Source: RZZS01 sp964498755
GTDB taxonomy: Bacteria > Pseudomonadota > Alphaproteobacteria > Micavibrionales > Micavibrionaceae
NCBI GenBank assembly: GCA_964498755.1
Contig: CAZCIB010000004.1
Location: 11,288 to 75,287 of the forward strand
Direction of reading: 5' to 3'
DNA: 64,000 bases
This document shows positions 23,681-33,643 of the stretch, piece after piece. The notes beneath the pieces are model-generated. The model searched no databases, was not told the DNA's origin, and worked only from the letters and a program-made list of their open reading frames with translations. How positions within the stretch are numbered: the stretch's first letter is position 1; every line of letters begins with the position of its first letter. Position numbers and translations under genes: made by a program.

Positions 23681-26311
23681 ATGACAGACCGTTACAACAT
23701 CAAGGAAACCGAGGCGCGCTGGCAGAAAGTCTGGCAAGAGCGCAAATGCTTTGACGTGCGCGAGGACGCCTCGAAAGAGAAATACTACGTCCTCGAGATG
23801 TTCCCCTACCCGTCAGGCCGCATCCATGTTGGCCATGTACGCAACTATACGCTTGGCGACGTGATTGCGCGCTACCGCAAAGCCAAAGGCTATAACGTCA
23901 TTCACCCGATGGGATGGGATGCGTTTGGCCTGCCTGCCGAGAACGCGGCGATCGAACGCGGCGTACACCCCGGCGAATGGACCCGCCAGAACACGGCGGC
24001 GATGAAAGAGCAGCTCAAATCCATGGGGCTGTCCATCGACTGGAACCGGGAAGTCGCGACGTGCGAGCCGGACTATTACAAACACGAACAGAAGATGTTC
24101 CTCGATTTCCTCAAAAAAGGGATCGCGTACAAGAAAGAGTCGGTCGTTAACTGGGACCCGGTTGATAACACGGTTCTGGCGAACGAGCAGGTCATCGACG
24201 GCAAAGGCTGGCGTACGGGCGCGCCTGTGGAGCGTAAAAAGCTCTCGCAGTGGTTTTTGAAGATTACCGATTACGCCGAGGAGCTGTTAAGCGCGATTGA
24301 TACGCTCGATCGCTGGCCGGAAAAAGTCCGGATCATGCAGCAAAACTGGATCGGCAAGTCGGTGGGGTTGCAGTTCAGGTGGGATATTGTCGGACAGGGT
24401 GAGCAGATCGAAGTCTTTACCACGCGTCCCGATACGCTGTTCGGCGCGTCTTTTCTGGCGCTTGCCCCGGATCATCCCATGACGGAGAAACTCGCGGGCG
24501 GCAAGGATGGTTTTGACGCATTTTTAAGGGCCTGCCGCGCGCAAGGCACCAGCGAGGCCGCCATCGAACAGGCCGAAAAGATCGGCTTCGATACGGGCGT
24601 ACGCGCCACGCACCCGCTTCTGGGCCGCGACGTGCCCGTCTATATCGCGAATTTTATCCTGATGGATTACGGCACGGGCGCGATCTTCGGCGTTCCCGCG
24701 CACGACCAGCGCGACTTTGATTTTGCGAAGAAGTACGGTTTGGAAATACTGCCGGTTATCGCCCCCTCACCCTCGACGCCAGCGGCGTCTCTTCCCTCTC
24801 CCCGGGGAGAGGGTGATCCGAGCGATAGCGATGGATCGGGTGAGGGGGATCAAATTACGGCCCCTTACACCGGCCCCGGAACCCTTATAAATTCGCAATT
24901 TCTAAACGGCCTTGATATCGAAGAGGCAAAAGCGGAAATCATCAAACGCTGCGAGGATAACAATACAGGCTTCGGCACGACGCAATACCGCCTGCGCGAC
25001 TGGGGCGTCTCGCGCCAGCGTTACTGGGGCTGCCCGATTCCCGTCGTTTACCGGGTCAGCGACGGCGCCTGCATTCCCGTTCCGGAAGATCAGCTCCCCG
25101 TCACCTTGCCGGAAGACGTCGATTTCAGCCAGCCGGGAAATCCGCTGGAACGTCACCCGACATGGAAGCATACGACCTGCCCGGAAACGGGCGAACCCGC
25201 CATTCGCGAAACCGACACCTTCGATACGTTTTTCGAATCCAGCTGGTATTTCGCGCGCTATTGCGACGCGCAAAACCCTGATACGCCTTTTGACAAGGAC
25301 AAGGCCGAATACTGGCTTCCCGTCGATCAGTATATCGGCGGCGTCGAACATGCCGTGCTGCATTTGCTGTACTCGCGCTTCTTTACGCGCGCGCTGCGGG
25401 ATTGCGGCTATCTTGATATTGACGAGCCCTTTACCGGCCTGTTCACGCAAGGCATGGTGACGCACGAAACATTCAAGGACGCTGAAGGAAACTGGCTGTA
25501 CCCGACCGAGGTCGAGCGTACGGGGCCGGAAACCGCCGTCAAGGCTGCGGACGGAACCCCGGTTCAGATCGGCCCGTCGATCAAAATGTCGAAGTCCAAG
25601 AAAAACACCGTCGATCCTCAGGATATTCTGAATTCGTACGGCGCGGATTCGGCGCGCCTGTTTATCCTGTCCGATTCACCGCCGGAACGCGACCTTGAAT
25701 GGTCCGAAGCCGGGATCGAGGGCGCGTGGAAGTTCATCAACAAGCTATACCGTTTTGTTCTGGAGACTAAAGATGAACTGCCCGATCAGAACGCGGGCAA
25801 GCCAGCTCAGTATTCCGACAGAGCTCTGGAGCTGCGGCGCGTCACGCATAAGGCTATTGCCGCAGTAGCGACGGACATTGAAAACTTCCACCTGAACAAG
25901 GCCGTCGCACGCGTCCGCGAGCTTTCCAATGCGGTCTTTTCGTTTAAGGCGAATTCAGAGGACGAACGTCTCGCGCTTAAAGAAGCCATCGATACAATCG
26001 TTCTTTTGATTAATCCTATGACCCCGCACCTCGCCGAAGAACTCTGGAAGGAACTCGGCTACGAAACGCTTCTTGCCGATACCCCCTGGCCCGAGGCCGA
26101 GGCGAGCCTGCTGGAATCAGTGGCCGTCACCATCGGCGTACAGGTGAACGGCAAGCTGCGCGCTTCAATCACGCTGCCCAAAGACGCGGACAAGGAGTTG
26201 GCGGAGCAAACCGCCATGAACGCCCCCGGCGTACAGCGCGCCGTCGAAGGCAAGGAAATCCGCAAGGTCATTGTCGTGCCAAACAGGATTGTAAATGTTG
26301 TCGTGGGGTAG
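23681..26311 (+). CDS. leuS: Leucyl-tRNA synthetase with an in-frame repeat insertion
   Basis: 876 residues. The HIGH-type motif is PSGRIHVGHV near residue 45 and the KMSKS motif IKMSKSKKN near residue 633. The editing domain (CP1) lies between. At about residues 361-390 the chain holds a low-complexity stretch (APSPSTPAASLPSPRGEGDP, then SDSDGSGEGDQ) that is exactly the translation of a CCCTCACCC...GGGTGAGGG palindrome. Relatives have a short surface loop there. Start at 23681 (MTDRYNIKETEARW); an earlier in-frame codon is unlikely. It overlaps lptE by 17 bases, so the two are coupled. Confidence 0.97.
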   Translation: MTDRYNIKETEARWQKVWQERKCFDVREDASKEKYYVLEMFPYPSGRIHVGHVRNYTLGDVIARYRKAKGYNVIHPMGWDAFGLPAENAAIERGVHPGEWTRQNTAAMKEQLKSMGLSIDWNREVATCEPDYYKHEQKMFLDFLKKGIAYKKESVVNWDPVDNTVLANEQVIDGKGWRTGAPVERKKLSQWFLKITDYAEELLSAIDTLDRWPEKVRIMQQNWIGKSVGLQFRWDIVGQGEQIEVFTTRPDTLFGASFLALAPDHPMTEKLAGGKDGFDAFLRACRAQGTSEAAIEQAEKIGFDTGVRATHPLLGRDVPVYIANFILMDYGTGAIFGVPAHDQRDFDFAKKYGLEILPVIAPSPSTPAASLPSPRGEGDPSDSDGSGEGDQITAPYTGPGTLINSQFLNGLDIEEAKAEIIKRCEDNNTGFGTTQYRLRDWGVSRQRYWGCPIPVVYRVSDGACIPVPEDQLPVTLPEDVDFSQPGNPLERHPTWKHTTCPETGEPAIRETDTFDTFFESSWYFARYCDAQNPDTPFDKDKAEYWLPVDQYIGGVEHAVLHLLYSRFFTRALRDCGYLDIDEPFTGLFTQGMVTHETFKDAEGNWLYPTEVERTGPETAVKAADGTPVQIGPSIKMSKSKKNTVDPQDILNSYGADSARLFILSDSPPERDLEWSEAGIEGAWKFINKLYRFVLETKDELPDQNAGKPAQYSDRALELRRVTHKAIAAVATDIENFHLNKAVARVRELSNAVFSFKANSEDERLALKEAIDTIVLLINPMTPHLAEELWKELGYETLLADTPWPEAEASLLESVAVTIGVQVNGKLRASITLPKDADKELAEQTAMNAPGVQRAVEGKEIRKVIVVPNRIVNVVVG
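24762..24848. repeat. CCCTCACCC-type palindrome inside leuS
   Basis: Left end CCCCCTCACCCTCGACGCC and right end GGATCGGGTGAGGGGG are inverse, with CCCTCTCCCCGGGGAGAGGG nested inside. Length 87 bases, a multiple of three, with no stop in the leuS frame. Same core as the element at 22887-23060. Confidence 0.9.
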
Positions 26312-26816
26312 AAAAACATTTCTGACGCTTCTTGCGCCGCTTTTCGTCGCGTCTTGCGGGTTTGAGCCGCTCTACCAGACTGGCGGCGCGCGCGCAGACC
26401 TGTCCAGCCGTCAGGGGTTGCCCGCCATTGAGGTCGGATTGATCCCGGATAGTGAAGGCGTTTACCTTCGCAATGCGCTGATGGATATATTGCCGGTTTC
26501 AAGAAGCTCGCGCTTAAGCAGCTATAATCTTGACGTTTCCGCCATAGAAGAGTTCATATCCGAGCTGGATATAACGGAACGTTCTGACGCGACTCGCGGA
26601 AAGTTAAGGGTGAGCGTCTCTTTCATGCTTTCTGATCCGAACGGTAAAAAGCTTTTCTCAAGGCAAACATCCGCCGTGACCAGCTATAACATCCTGGAAA
26701 GCGAATTTTCCAACCGCGTGTCGCAGGAAAACGCCCGCCGTAACGCGCTTGAAATGCTTGCTCAGCAAATTGAACGGCAGGTTTTTCTGTACTTTCAGCG
26801 ATCAAATTCTGAATAA
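26295..26816 (+). CDS. lptE: LPS-assembly lipoprotein LptE
   Basis: 173 residues. Signal sequence ending in lipobox FVASCGFEPLY, the typical LptE start. The rest is a small alpha/beta domain (RGKLRVSVSFMLSD) that plugs LptD and delivers lipopolysaccharide to the outer membrane. It overlaps the end of leuS by 17 bases and precedes holA by 7 bases, the standard leuS-lptE-holA order. Confidence 0.93.
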   Translation: MLSWGRKTFLTLLAPLFVASCGFEPLYQTGGARADLSSRQGLPAIEVGLIPDSEGVYLRNALMDILPVSRSSRLSSYNLDVSAIEEFISELDITERSDATRGKLRVSVSFMLSDPNGKKLFSRQTSAVTSYNILESEFSNRVSQENARRNALEMLAQQIERQVFLYFQRSNSE

Positions 26817-26823
26817 TAGCTCT

Positions 26824-27846
26824 ATGAAGATCCAGCCCCGTCAGGCCAGCCAGTTTACTACAAGCCCGCCGCCCACCGTCAGGGCTGTTCTCGTTTACGG
26901 GCCGGACAGGGGCCTCGTGCGCGAGCATATAAAAAATCTTTCTCTTGCGACTGTACCGGACCCGAACGACCCTTTTAACGTCTCCAATCTGACGGGGGCC
27001 GCGCTGGAGGCCGAGCCGGGAAGACTGTCCGATGAAGCGAACGCCATTTCCATGATGGGCGGTAAGCGTCTCGTCCGGATCGACGATGGCGGCGACAAGC
27101 TGACTGCCGGTCTTAAGGAATATCTCGCCTCGCCGAATGAGAACGCGCTTGTCATTATTGAGGCCGGGGAGCTTGGGCCGCGTTCTTCCCTGCGCAAACT
27201 CATGGAATGGCATGACAACGCCGCCGCGCTTGCCTGTTACGTCGAAGAGGCCGGCGACCTGGCGCATGTCATCAGGAAATTTCTGGATACGCAGGGCTAT
27301 ACGGCGGAACGGGACGCCATTCAGTGGCTTGCCGTCAATCTGCAGGGCGACCGGGGCCGCGTAATGGCGGAACTCGACAAGCTGACGCTTTACAAGGGCG
27401 AAAACAAGAACATACGCCTGAATGACGCGCAGGCCTGCTGCGGGGAAGAAGGGCAGACGACTCTGGACTCCTTCATTTACGCCTGCGCTGACGGCGATAC
27501 TTCTAACGCGCTTTCAATGCTCTCGAAACTCTTAAATGAAGGCACGGCCTTTATTGTCATTATCCGGTCCTTGCAAACGCATTTCCGGCGCCTGCATCTG
27601 GTCAGGGCGCGCCGTGATCAGGGCGATTCGGCGGAACAGGCGATGAAGCAGTTGCAGCCCCCTGTTTTCTTCAAAGTGCAAGAGCGGTTCAGGCAACAAG
27701 CGCAAAGCTGGAACATACAGGCTATTAATGCGGTCATTGATAACCTGGCCGAGCTTGAGGCGCGCTGTAAACAGACGGGCGCGCCGGTTGATACGCTTTG
27801 CGCGCAGGCGGCACTCGCCATCAGCCTGAATAAAAAAAGACGCTAG
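26824..27846 (+). CDS. holA: DNA polymerase III delta subunit
   Basis: 340 residues. Clamp-loader subunit that opens the beta clamp. Visible motifs are LVYGPDRGLVREHI near the start and the C-terminal helical part (AFIVIIRSLQTHFRRLHLV, then PPVFFKVQERFRQQAQ). Start at 26824 gives MKIQPRQASQF. It is convergent with parB, stops overlapping by 4 bases. Confidence 0.95.
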   Translation: MKIQPRQASQFTTSPPPTVRAVLVYGPDRGLVREHIKNLSLATVPDPNDPFNVSNLTGAALEAEPGRLSDEANAISMMGGKRLVRIDDGGDKLTAGLKEYLASPNENALVIIEAGELGPRSSLRKLMEWHDNAAALACYVEEAGDLAHVIRKFLDTQGYTAERDAIQWLAVNLQGDRGRVMAELDKLTLYKGENKNIRLNDAQACCGEEGQTTLDSFIYACADGDTSNALSMLSKLLNEGTAFIVIIRSLQTHFRRLHLVRARRDQGDSAEQAMKQLQPPVFFKVQERFRQQAQSWNIQAINAVIDNLAELEARCKQTGAPVDTLCAQAALAISLNKKRR

Positions 27847-28793
27847 CTCTCGTGCCTGCCCGTTGGCGCATGCGAAAGACGGTGCAGAACCTCATCAAGC
27901 TGATCGAGGGTATCGAAAGCGATACTGATCGCGCCGGCGCTCTGGCTCTTCATATTGATCTCGACCTTCATGCCAAGCGCGCTGGAAACCTCGTTTTCGA
28001 GGGCGAGGGTGTCCGTATCTTTTTTGGGGGTCTTTTTCCCTGATGATTTTTTCCCGGGATCCTTGTCCGGCGCGCCCGATGCCAGAGTTTCCGTTTCGCG
28101 CACATTCAGGCCTTTTGAGAGAATCTCCTGCGCCAGAGCCTCAGGGTCTTCAGAGCTTAGAAGCGCGCGGGCATGACCGCTGGTCAACTGCCCGCTTGAA
28201 AGCAAAGCCTGGATCGATTCCGGAAGATTAAGCAAACGCAGCGTATTGGCGACATGACTGCGGCTTTTGCTGACAACCTTGGCAATTTCTTCCTGCGTGT
28301 GCCCGAACTGATCGACGAGACGGCGATAGCCTTCCGCCTCTTCCAGCGGATTCAGGTCTTCCCGCTGAAGGTTCTCGACAAGGGCGACCTCAAGGACCGT
28401 TTCATCGTCGTAATCAGACACAACAACAGGAATTTCATGTATCTGCGCCAGCTGCGCCGCCCGCCAGCGCCGCTCTCCCGCAACGATCTGGTACATATCG
28501 GGAAAGCCTTCTTTCGTGCGCACAAGAAGTGGCTGGAGAATGCCGTGCTTTTTGATAGATTCCGTCAACTCGGCCAAAGCCGTCTCATCGAATTTCTTTC
28601 TTGGTTGCCTGAGATTAGGTTCAAGCTGGCCAACCCCCACCGTTTTTCTTTGCTTGCCGGGCGTATGCCCGTCCGGATCGGCCTGAGGATAAACGCCCTC
28701 GTCATTCTCGAACAGCGCGTCGAGGCCGCGCCCGAGACCACGCTTTTTCTTGCTCATCTGGTTGAGCCCTTCCGGAGAATAGTCATCTGTCAT
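27843..28793 (-). CDS. parB: Chromosome partitioning protein ParB
   Basis: Binds parS and spreads along DNA to form the partition complex. It contains the CTP-binding ParB box (GERRWRAAQLAQI), the helix-turn-helix (VSKSRSHVANTLRLLNLP) and the C-terminal dimerisation part. The chain starts just after parA (2-base gap). An internal start MSKKKRGLGRGLDALF at 28757 is the commoner ParB N-terminus and may be used instead. Three parS sites are in this window (30004, 33645, 38531). Confidence 0.96.
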   Translation of the reverse strand: MTDDYSPEGLNQMSKKKRGLGRGLDALFENDEGVYPQADPDGHTPGKQRKTVGVGQLEPNLRQPRKKFDETALAELTESIKKHGILQPLLVRTKEGFPDMYQIVAGERRWRAAQLAQIHEIPVVVSDYDDETVLEVALVENLQREDLNPLEEAEGYRRLVDQFGHTQEEIAKVVSKSRSHVANTLRLLNLPESIQALLSSGQLTSGHARALLSSEDPEALAQEILSKGLNVRETETLASGAPDKDPGKKSSGKKTPKKDTDTLALENEVSSALGMKVEINMKSQSAGAISIAFDTLDQLDEVLHRLSHAPTGRHES

Positions 28794-28795
28794 GG

Positions 28796-29620
28796 TTACG
28801 CCGCCTGTAGATTTTGTTTTATATATGCCTTTTCACGCCTTAAAACCTCCTTCGCGAGCGATATGTAAGCCCGTGCGCCCGGGCACCCCATATCGTAAAC
28901 AATCGCCGGAAGGCCGAAGCTTGGCGCCTCGGAAAGGCGGACATTGCGGGGAATAATGGTTTCGTAAACCTTTTCGCCGTAATACTTGCGCACATCGTCA
29001 GCGACCATCACTGAGAGTTTGTTACGCTTGTCATACATCGTGAGAATAACGCCGTGAATTTCAAGCGCCGGGTTAAAATGCTTCTTCACCCGCTCAACCG
29101 TTTTAGACAAATGACTGAGACCTTCAAGCGCATAAAATTCACATTGCATCGGCACCATAATGGAGTCGGAAGCCACCAGCGCGTTAAGCGTCAAAAGATT
29201 AAGCGAAGGTGGGCAGTCAATAATAACGTAATCGAAGGGCAGATCTGTCCGAAGCGCCTGCCGCAAACGTGATTCGCGGTTTTTTTCTGTAACCAGCTCA
29301 ATATCCGCGCCCGAGAGATGAACGGAAGACGGCGCAATGTGCAGACGGGGAACCTTTGTTTTAAAGGCCACGTCTTCAACCGTGCACTCGCCGAATATAA
29401 GATCGTAAACGCTGGCTTTGACTTCGCTGCGGCGTACGCCCAACCCCGTTGACGCGTTGCCCTGGGGATCCAGATCCACAAGAAGGACGTTTTTCCCGAC
29501 CGCAGCCATTGCCGTGGCGAGATTAACGGCGGTGGTGGTCTTGCCGACGCCGCCTTTCTGATTTGCGACGGCCAGAATTCTGGGGCAGGCCGGAGATTTT
29601 CCCGTCAGTCGGTTATGCAT
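28796..29620 (-). CDS. parA: Chromosome partitioning ATPase ParA
   Basis: P-loop ATPase that moves ParB-parS complexes. Motif KGGVGKTTTAVNLATAMA near the start, then LLVDLDPQGNAS, then the IIDCPPSLN strand. The ATG at 29620 (MHNRLTGKSPACP) has a perfect AGGAGG 5 bases before it; longer frames exist but lack a site. parB follows. Confidence 0.97.
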   Translation of the reverse strand: MHNRLTGKSPACPRILAVANQKGGVGKTTTAVNLATAMAAVGKNVLLVDLDPQGNASTGLGVRRSEVKASVYDLIFGECTVEDVAFKTKVPRLHIAPSSVHLSGADIELVTEKNRESRLRQALRTDLPFDYVIIDCPPSLNLLTLNALVASDSIMVPMQCEFYALEGLSHLSKTVERVKKHFNPALEIHGVILTMYDKRNKLSVMVADDVRKYYGEKVYETIIPRNVRLSEAPSFGLPAIVYDMGCPGARAYISLAKEVLRREKAYIKQNLQAA

Positions 29621-29697
29621 GAAGGCCTCCTGTAAAACTGCTTCATAATGCGAATAATAATGTTTCTGGTCAAGGATTTCGCTTGCATTGTTCAAGT

Positions 29698-30303
29698 TTA
29701 TGCACAATGCCGCTCTTTCCTGCGTAAATGGCTTACTTCGAGAACATACGCATTTTCGGACGTCGCACTCGGGTGAAGTTTCTTCTCAAACAGCCATTCC
29801 GCTTCCGCATGTTCTATTTCGTCCGCAGCTAATTGACCTTTCATGAAGAGGCCCGTACAGACTTCATTCAGCGCGAACAGACCGTGCGTATACTCAAAAA
29901 TCCGTGAAAGATCGGCCAGCGCCCGCGCCGTAACCACATCGGCATACAGACCCCCGTTTAAAACGTTTTCAATGCGATCATTATAAATCTGAACCGGAAC
30001 TTTTGTTTCACGTGAAACAGTGCGCAAAAAACTGCATTTTCTTGTGTCCGACTCAACCAGAATAACGTTCAAATCAGAGCGCAGCATCGCCAGAACAAGT
30101 CCGGGAAACCCGGCGCCTGAGCCGATATCAACGACAGTATCCCCGTGTTGAAACTCATAAAAATCAATGAGTTGCGCGCAATCCGCAAAATGGCGCGCCC
30201 GGATATCCGCAATAGTGGTTTTGCTGACAAGATTGATTTTGTCATTCCACTTGCGCAGCAGCGTTTCATAAGTATGCAGTTGCGGGCAATCTTCAAGCTG
30301 CAC
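29698..30303 (-). CDS. rsmG: 16S rRNA (guanine527-N7)-methyltransferase
   Basis: SAM-dependent enzyme that methylates G527 of 16S rRNA. The SAM loop is DIGSGAGFPGLV; the family block IRARHFADCAQL is near the start. 201 residues is normal. It overlaps the mnmG stop by 11 bases (standard gidA-gidB pair). A perfect parS palindrome lies inside the gene, in the codons for TVSRETKV. Confidence 0.95.
   Translation of the reverse strand: MQLEDCPQLHTYETLLRKWNDKINLVSKTTIADIRARHFADCAQLIDFYEFQHGDTVVDIGSGAGFPGLVLAMLRSDLNVILVESDTRKCSFLRTVSRETKVPVQIYNDRIENVLNGGLYADVVTARALADLSRIFEYTHGLFALNEVCTGLFMKGQLAADEIEHAEAEWLFEKKLHPSATSENAYVLEVSHLRRKERHCA
30004..30019. promoter_or_regulatory. parS site 1 (inside rsmG)
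   Basis: Perfect 16-base palindrome TGTTTCACGTGAAACA, the consensus ParB binding site, about 0.4 kb upstream of parA. Confidence 0.96.
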
Positions 30304-32161
30304 GGGAACTCTCGCGCTTGACGTGTCTCAAGAGCGCAATAAGCGCTGCCGGGGTGACGCCGGGTATTCGGGACGCTGCGCCAAGCGTCTCGGGGCGCGC
30401 GGCCTCAAGCTTTTGCCGGACCTCGTTGGAAAGGCTGCCGATCGCGCCATAATCCAGATCTTCCGGCAAAAGCAGGGACTCATCCTTTTTAAACGCGATA
30501 ATATCCGCTTCATGCCGATCGAGATAGCCAGCATAAAGCGTTTCAATGCCCATTTGATCCTGAAGGAATTTCGGGATATCCACCAATCCGGGCCAAACGC
30601 CAGCAAGCGCGTTAAACGTTATGCCCGGATAGCGCAAAACGTCAAAGGCCGTGCGGCGTACTCCGTCCTGATTGAGCGATACGCCGTGACGGGCAAGCTC
30701 TGAAGGCGTGGTCTTGAGCGCGGTCAGCAAGGTTTTGGTGGCTGTAAGCGAGGATTTACGCGCCGTCCAGAACAAGGCCCGCTCCGATCCTACGCAACCG
30801 GCGGAAATACCGCTCTCAGTGAGGCGCTGATCCGCATTGTCATTGCGTAATTTTAGCCTGTATTCAGCCCGGCTAGTAAACATCCGGTACGGTTCCGGCG
30901 CCCCGCGCGTAACTAGGTCGTCAATTAAAACGCCGATATAGGCCTCCGTCCGGTCCAGCGTATAAATTCTGTCCGCGCCTTCAGCGCGCATGGCGGCGTT
31001 TATGCCGGCAATCAGGCCCTGCGCGGCGGCTTCTTCATAGCCCGTCGTCCCGTTGATCTGGCCTGCAAGAAAGAGCCCGGTCGCGCTTTTGGTCTCAAGC
31101 GTGCGCTTGAGCGCCCGCGGGTCAACATAATCATACTCAATCGCATATCCGTACTGCCTGATTTTTACGTTATTCAGGCCGGGTATTGTGCGGATGAACG
31201 CATCCTGCACGTCCACGGGCAGCGAGGTGGAAATCCCGTTCGGGTAGACTGTATCGTCATCAAGCCCTTCCGGCTCAAGGAAAATCTGGTGGCGCGCCTT
31301 GTCGGCGAAACGAACGACCTTGTCCTCAATAGACGGGCAATAACGCGGGCCTGCGCTCTCGATCTGCCCGGAATACATCGGTGCGCGGTGAATGTTCGAC
31401 TGAATAATGCCGTGCGTCTTCACATTCGTCCAGGTAATCGCGCAGGAAATCTGCGGCACGTTAATCGTTTCGGTCATGAACGAGAAAGGCGTAGGCGCGG
31501 GATCACCGGGCTGGGCTTCCAGTTGCGCCCAGTCAATGGTCTGGCCATCAAGCCGGGCCGGCGTACCCGTTTTCAGACGCCCGAGCGGAAAATCCAGACA
31601 TTCGAATGTTTTTGCCAGGCCTGTGGCCGGAGCCTCCCCGACGCGGCCTGCAGGCGTTCTGGTTTCTCCCTGATGGATAACGCCGCGCAGAAACGTGCCT
31701 GTCGTAATGACGACGGCTTTACAGGCAATTGTTTCGCCTTCGCCCGTCACAAGGCCCTTTACTTCCCTGTTGCTATCAAGAATCAAATCCTCGGCGGAGG
31801 CCTCTATCAGGGTTAAGTTCGGTTGCGCGGAGAGCGCGCGCTGCATGTTCCGACGGTACAATTTGCGATCCGCCTGCGCCCACAATCCCTGAACGGCCGG
31901 GCCTTTCGACGCGTTCAAAACGCGGAATTGAATCCCGGAACAATCGGTGACGCGCCCCATCAACCCGTCCAGCGCGTCAATTTCACGCACCAGATGTCCC
32001 TTGCCAAGCCCGCCTATCGCCGGGTTACAGGACATGACGCCTATCGTATCAAGCTTGTGCGTAACGAGCGCGGTATTCGCGCCCATACGCGCCGCCGCCG
32101 CCGCCGCTTCACAGCCAGCGTGCCCGCCCCCGACAACTATAACGTCAAATGATCTTTCCAT
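30293..32161 (-). CDS. mnmG: tRNA uridine-5-carboxymethylaminomethyl modification enzyme MnmG
   Basis: With MnmE, installs the cmnm5 group at U34 of several tRNAs. The FAD-binding Rossmann motif VVGGGHAGCEAA is at the start; MSCNPAIGGLGKGHLVREID and ATGLAKTFECLDFPLGRLKT are typical GidA blocks; TGYEEAAAQGLIAGINAA is near the C-terminal third. Start at 32161 (MERSFDVIVVG). It lies between mnmE and rsmG, as usual. Confidence 0.97.
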   Translation of the reverse strand: MERSFDVIVVGGGHAGCEAAAAAARMGANTALVTHKLDTIGVMSCNPAIGGLGKGHLVREIDALDGLMGRVTDCSGIQFRVLNASKGPAVQGLWAQADRKLYRRNMQRALSAQPNLTLIEASAEDLILDSNREVKGLVTGEGETIACKAVVITTGTFLRGVIHQGETRTPAGRVGEAPATGLAKTFECLDFPLGRLKTGTPARLDGQTIDWAQLEAQPGDPAPTPFSFMTETINVPQISCAITWTNVKTHGIIQSNIHRAPMYSGQIESAGPRYCPSIEDKVVRFADKARHQIFLEPEGLDDDTVYPNGISTSLPVDVQDAFIRTIPGLNNVKIRQYGYAIEYDYVDPRALKRTLETKSATGLFLAGQINGTTGYEEAAAQGLIAGINAAMRAEGADRIYTLDRTEAYIGVLIDDLVTRGAPEPYRMFTSRAEYRLKLRNDNADQRLTESGISAGCVGSERALFWTARKSSLTATKTLLTALKTTPSELARHGVSLNQDGVRRTAFDVLRYPGITFNALAGVWPGLVDIPKFLQDQMGIETLYAGYLDRHEADIIAFKKDESLLLPEDLDYGAIGSLSNEVRQKLEAARPETLGAASRIPGVTPAALIALLRHVKRESSRAA

Positions 32162-32211
32162 AGCCGCTTTATACAGCAAAACGCGCCGGAATTTCCAGTG
32201 TTAATACGCAA

Positions 32212-33570
32212 TTACTTGCCAATGCAGAAGTCACGAAAAATAACGTCCAGCAAATCCTCTACATCCACCTTGCCCGTTATCCTGCCAAGCGCGCGCATCG
32301 CGAGCCTGACGTCTTCAGCGACAAGCTCCGGCATATCGGCGCCCTGCGCACGTTTCAGAGACTCCAGGCAATCTTCTAGAGCCTCCCTGTGCCGCGCCCT
32401 CGATAAAGACGGCATATCGGCCGTTCCAATAACCTCGGCCGCTTTGTTTTCCAGAGCCTGCAGCAGTTCCTGCAGACCCGTCCGGGCTTTGGCCGAAACG
32501 GCAAGCTGATCCTTCGCAACAAAAGACATGGGCCTGCCATCAAGACAATCTGTTTTGTTTAACGCAACAAGCGAATGCGCGGAAAGCAGCTCCAGCGTAG
32601 ATTCGTCCGGGGCAGACAGGGTCGCGTCAAAAACAAGAATTCGGATGTCCGCTTCTTCCGCACTCTGGCGCGCCCGCCGTATGCCTTCGCCCTCTATCTC
32701 CCCATGCGCGCCTTCAAGCAAGTGCTCAGGGCGCAATCCCGCAGTATCGGAGAGAATTAGCGGATAGCCTGCCAGATCCAGATAAACCTCTATTATATCA
32801 CGAGTCGTTCCCGGCGTTTCCGAGACGATTGCGACGTCTCTACGGGCAAGGGCATTAATGAGGCTTGATTTGCCCGCGTTCGGCGCGCCGATAATCGCAA
32901 CGCGCAGCCCGTCGCGCAAACGCTCGCCGCGCCTGTTATCATCAAGATGCGCGTGGATTTCTTCTTCCAGCTTTTGCGCTTCAACAGAGCATCTTTCCAA
33001 GACCTTCTCAGGAAGATCTTCGTCGGGGAAATCTATTTCCGCCTCGATATAAGCAAGCAATTCTTTCAGTTTATCATGCCAGCCGATATATAATTTAGAC
33101 AGGGAGCCGGAAATCTGGCTAAGCGCCTGGCGCCGCTGTAGCTCTGTCTGCGCATGTATCAGATCCGCGACGGCCTCCGATTCTGTCAGGTCCATTTTCC
33201 CGTTTTCAAAGGCCCGACGGGTAAATTCCCCCGGTTCGGCAAGTCTCAAACCCCCCATCCGTGAAAAGGCCGCATACATGGCGCGCTGAACGGCATGCCC
33301 GCCATGCGTTTGAAATTCAGCGCAATCTTCGCCCGTAAAGCTGGCGGGAGCAGGAAAAAATAACGCTAGGCCCTGATCGATAATCTCTTCTTCGTCGGGA
33401 TTTTTAAAAGGACGGTAGTAAGCCTTTCTGGGTTTCGGGTCAGTCAGACCCGCTATTGTCGCAAGGCACGTCCGCGCCCCGGGTCCTGAAATGCGGAAAA
33501 CAGAAACCCCGCCAACGCCCAAAGGCGTTGAAAGCGCAAATATAGTATCTGTTTGAGGCGTCTGTTTCAT
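32212..33570 (-). CDS. mnmE: tRNA modification GTPase MnmE
   Basis: Partner of MnmG. The N-terminal domain is followed by a G domain (P-loop GAPNAGKSSLINAL, switch ETPGTTRDIIE, NKTD). The C-terminus ends FCIGK, with the conserved catalytic Cys of the family. 452 residues is normal. It starts divergently from the parS-bearing membrane-protein gene. Confidence 0.97.
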   Translation of the reverse strand: MKQTPQTDTIFALSTPLGVGGVSVFRISGPGARTCLATIAGLTDPKPRKAYYRPFKNPDEEEIIDQGLALFFPAPASFTGEDCAEFQTHGGHAVQRAMYAAFSRMGGLRLAEPGEFTRRAFENGKMDLTESEAVADLIHAQTELQRRQALSQISGSLSKLYIGWHDKLKELLAYIEAEIDFPDEDLPEKVLERCSVEAQKLEEEIHAHLDDNRRGERLRDGLRVAIIGAPNAGKSSLINALARRDVAIVSETPGTTRDIIEVYLDLAGYPLILSDTAGLRPEHLLEGAHGEIEGEGIRRARQSAEEADIRILVFDATLSAPDESTLELLSAHSLVALNKTDCLDGRPMSFVAKDQLAVSAKARTGLQELLQALENKAAEVIGTADMPSLSRARHREALEDCLESLKRAQGADMPELVAEDVRLAMRALGRITGKVDVEDLLDVIFRDFCIGK

Positions 33571-33643
33571 AAAAGCCTATTTTTGTTGTGATTGACAGTT
33601 TTTATCGGATAAGACACGCTCAGAAAAGAAATAATTGCGCGGT

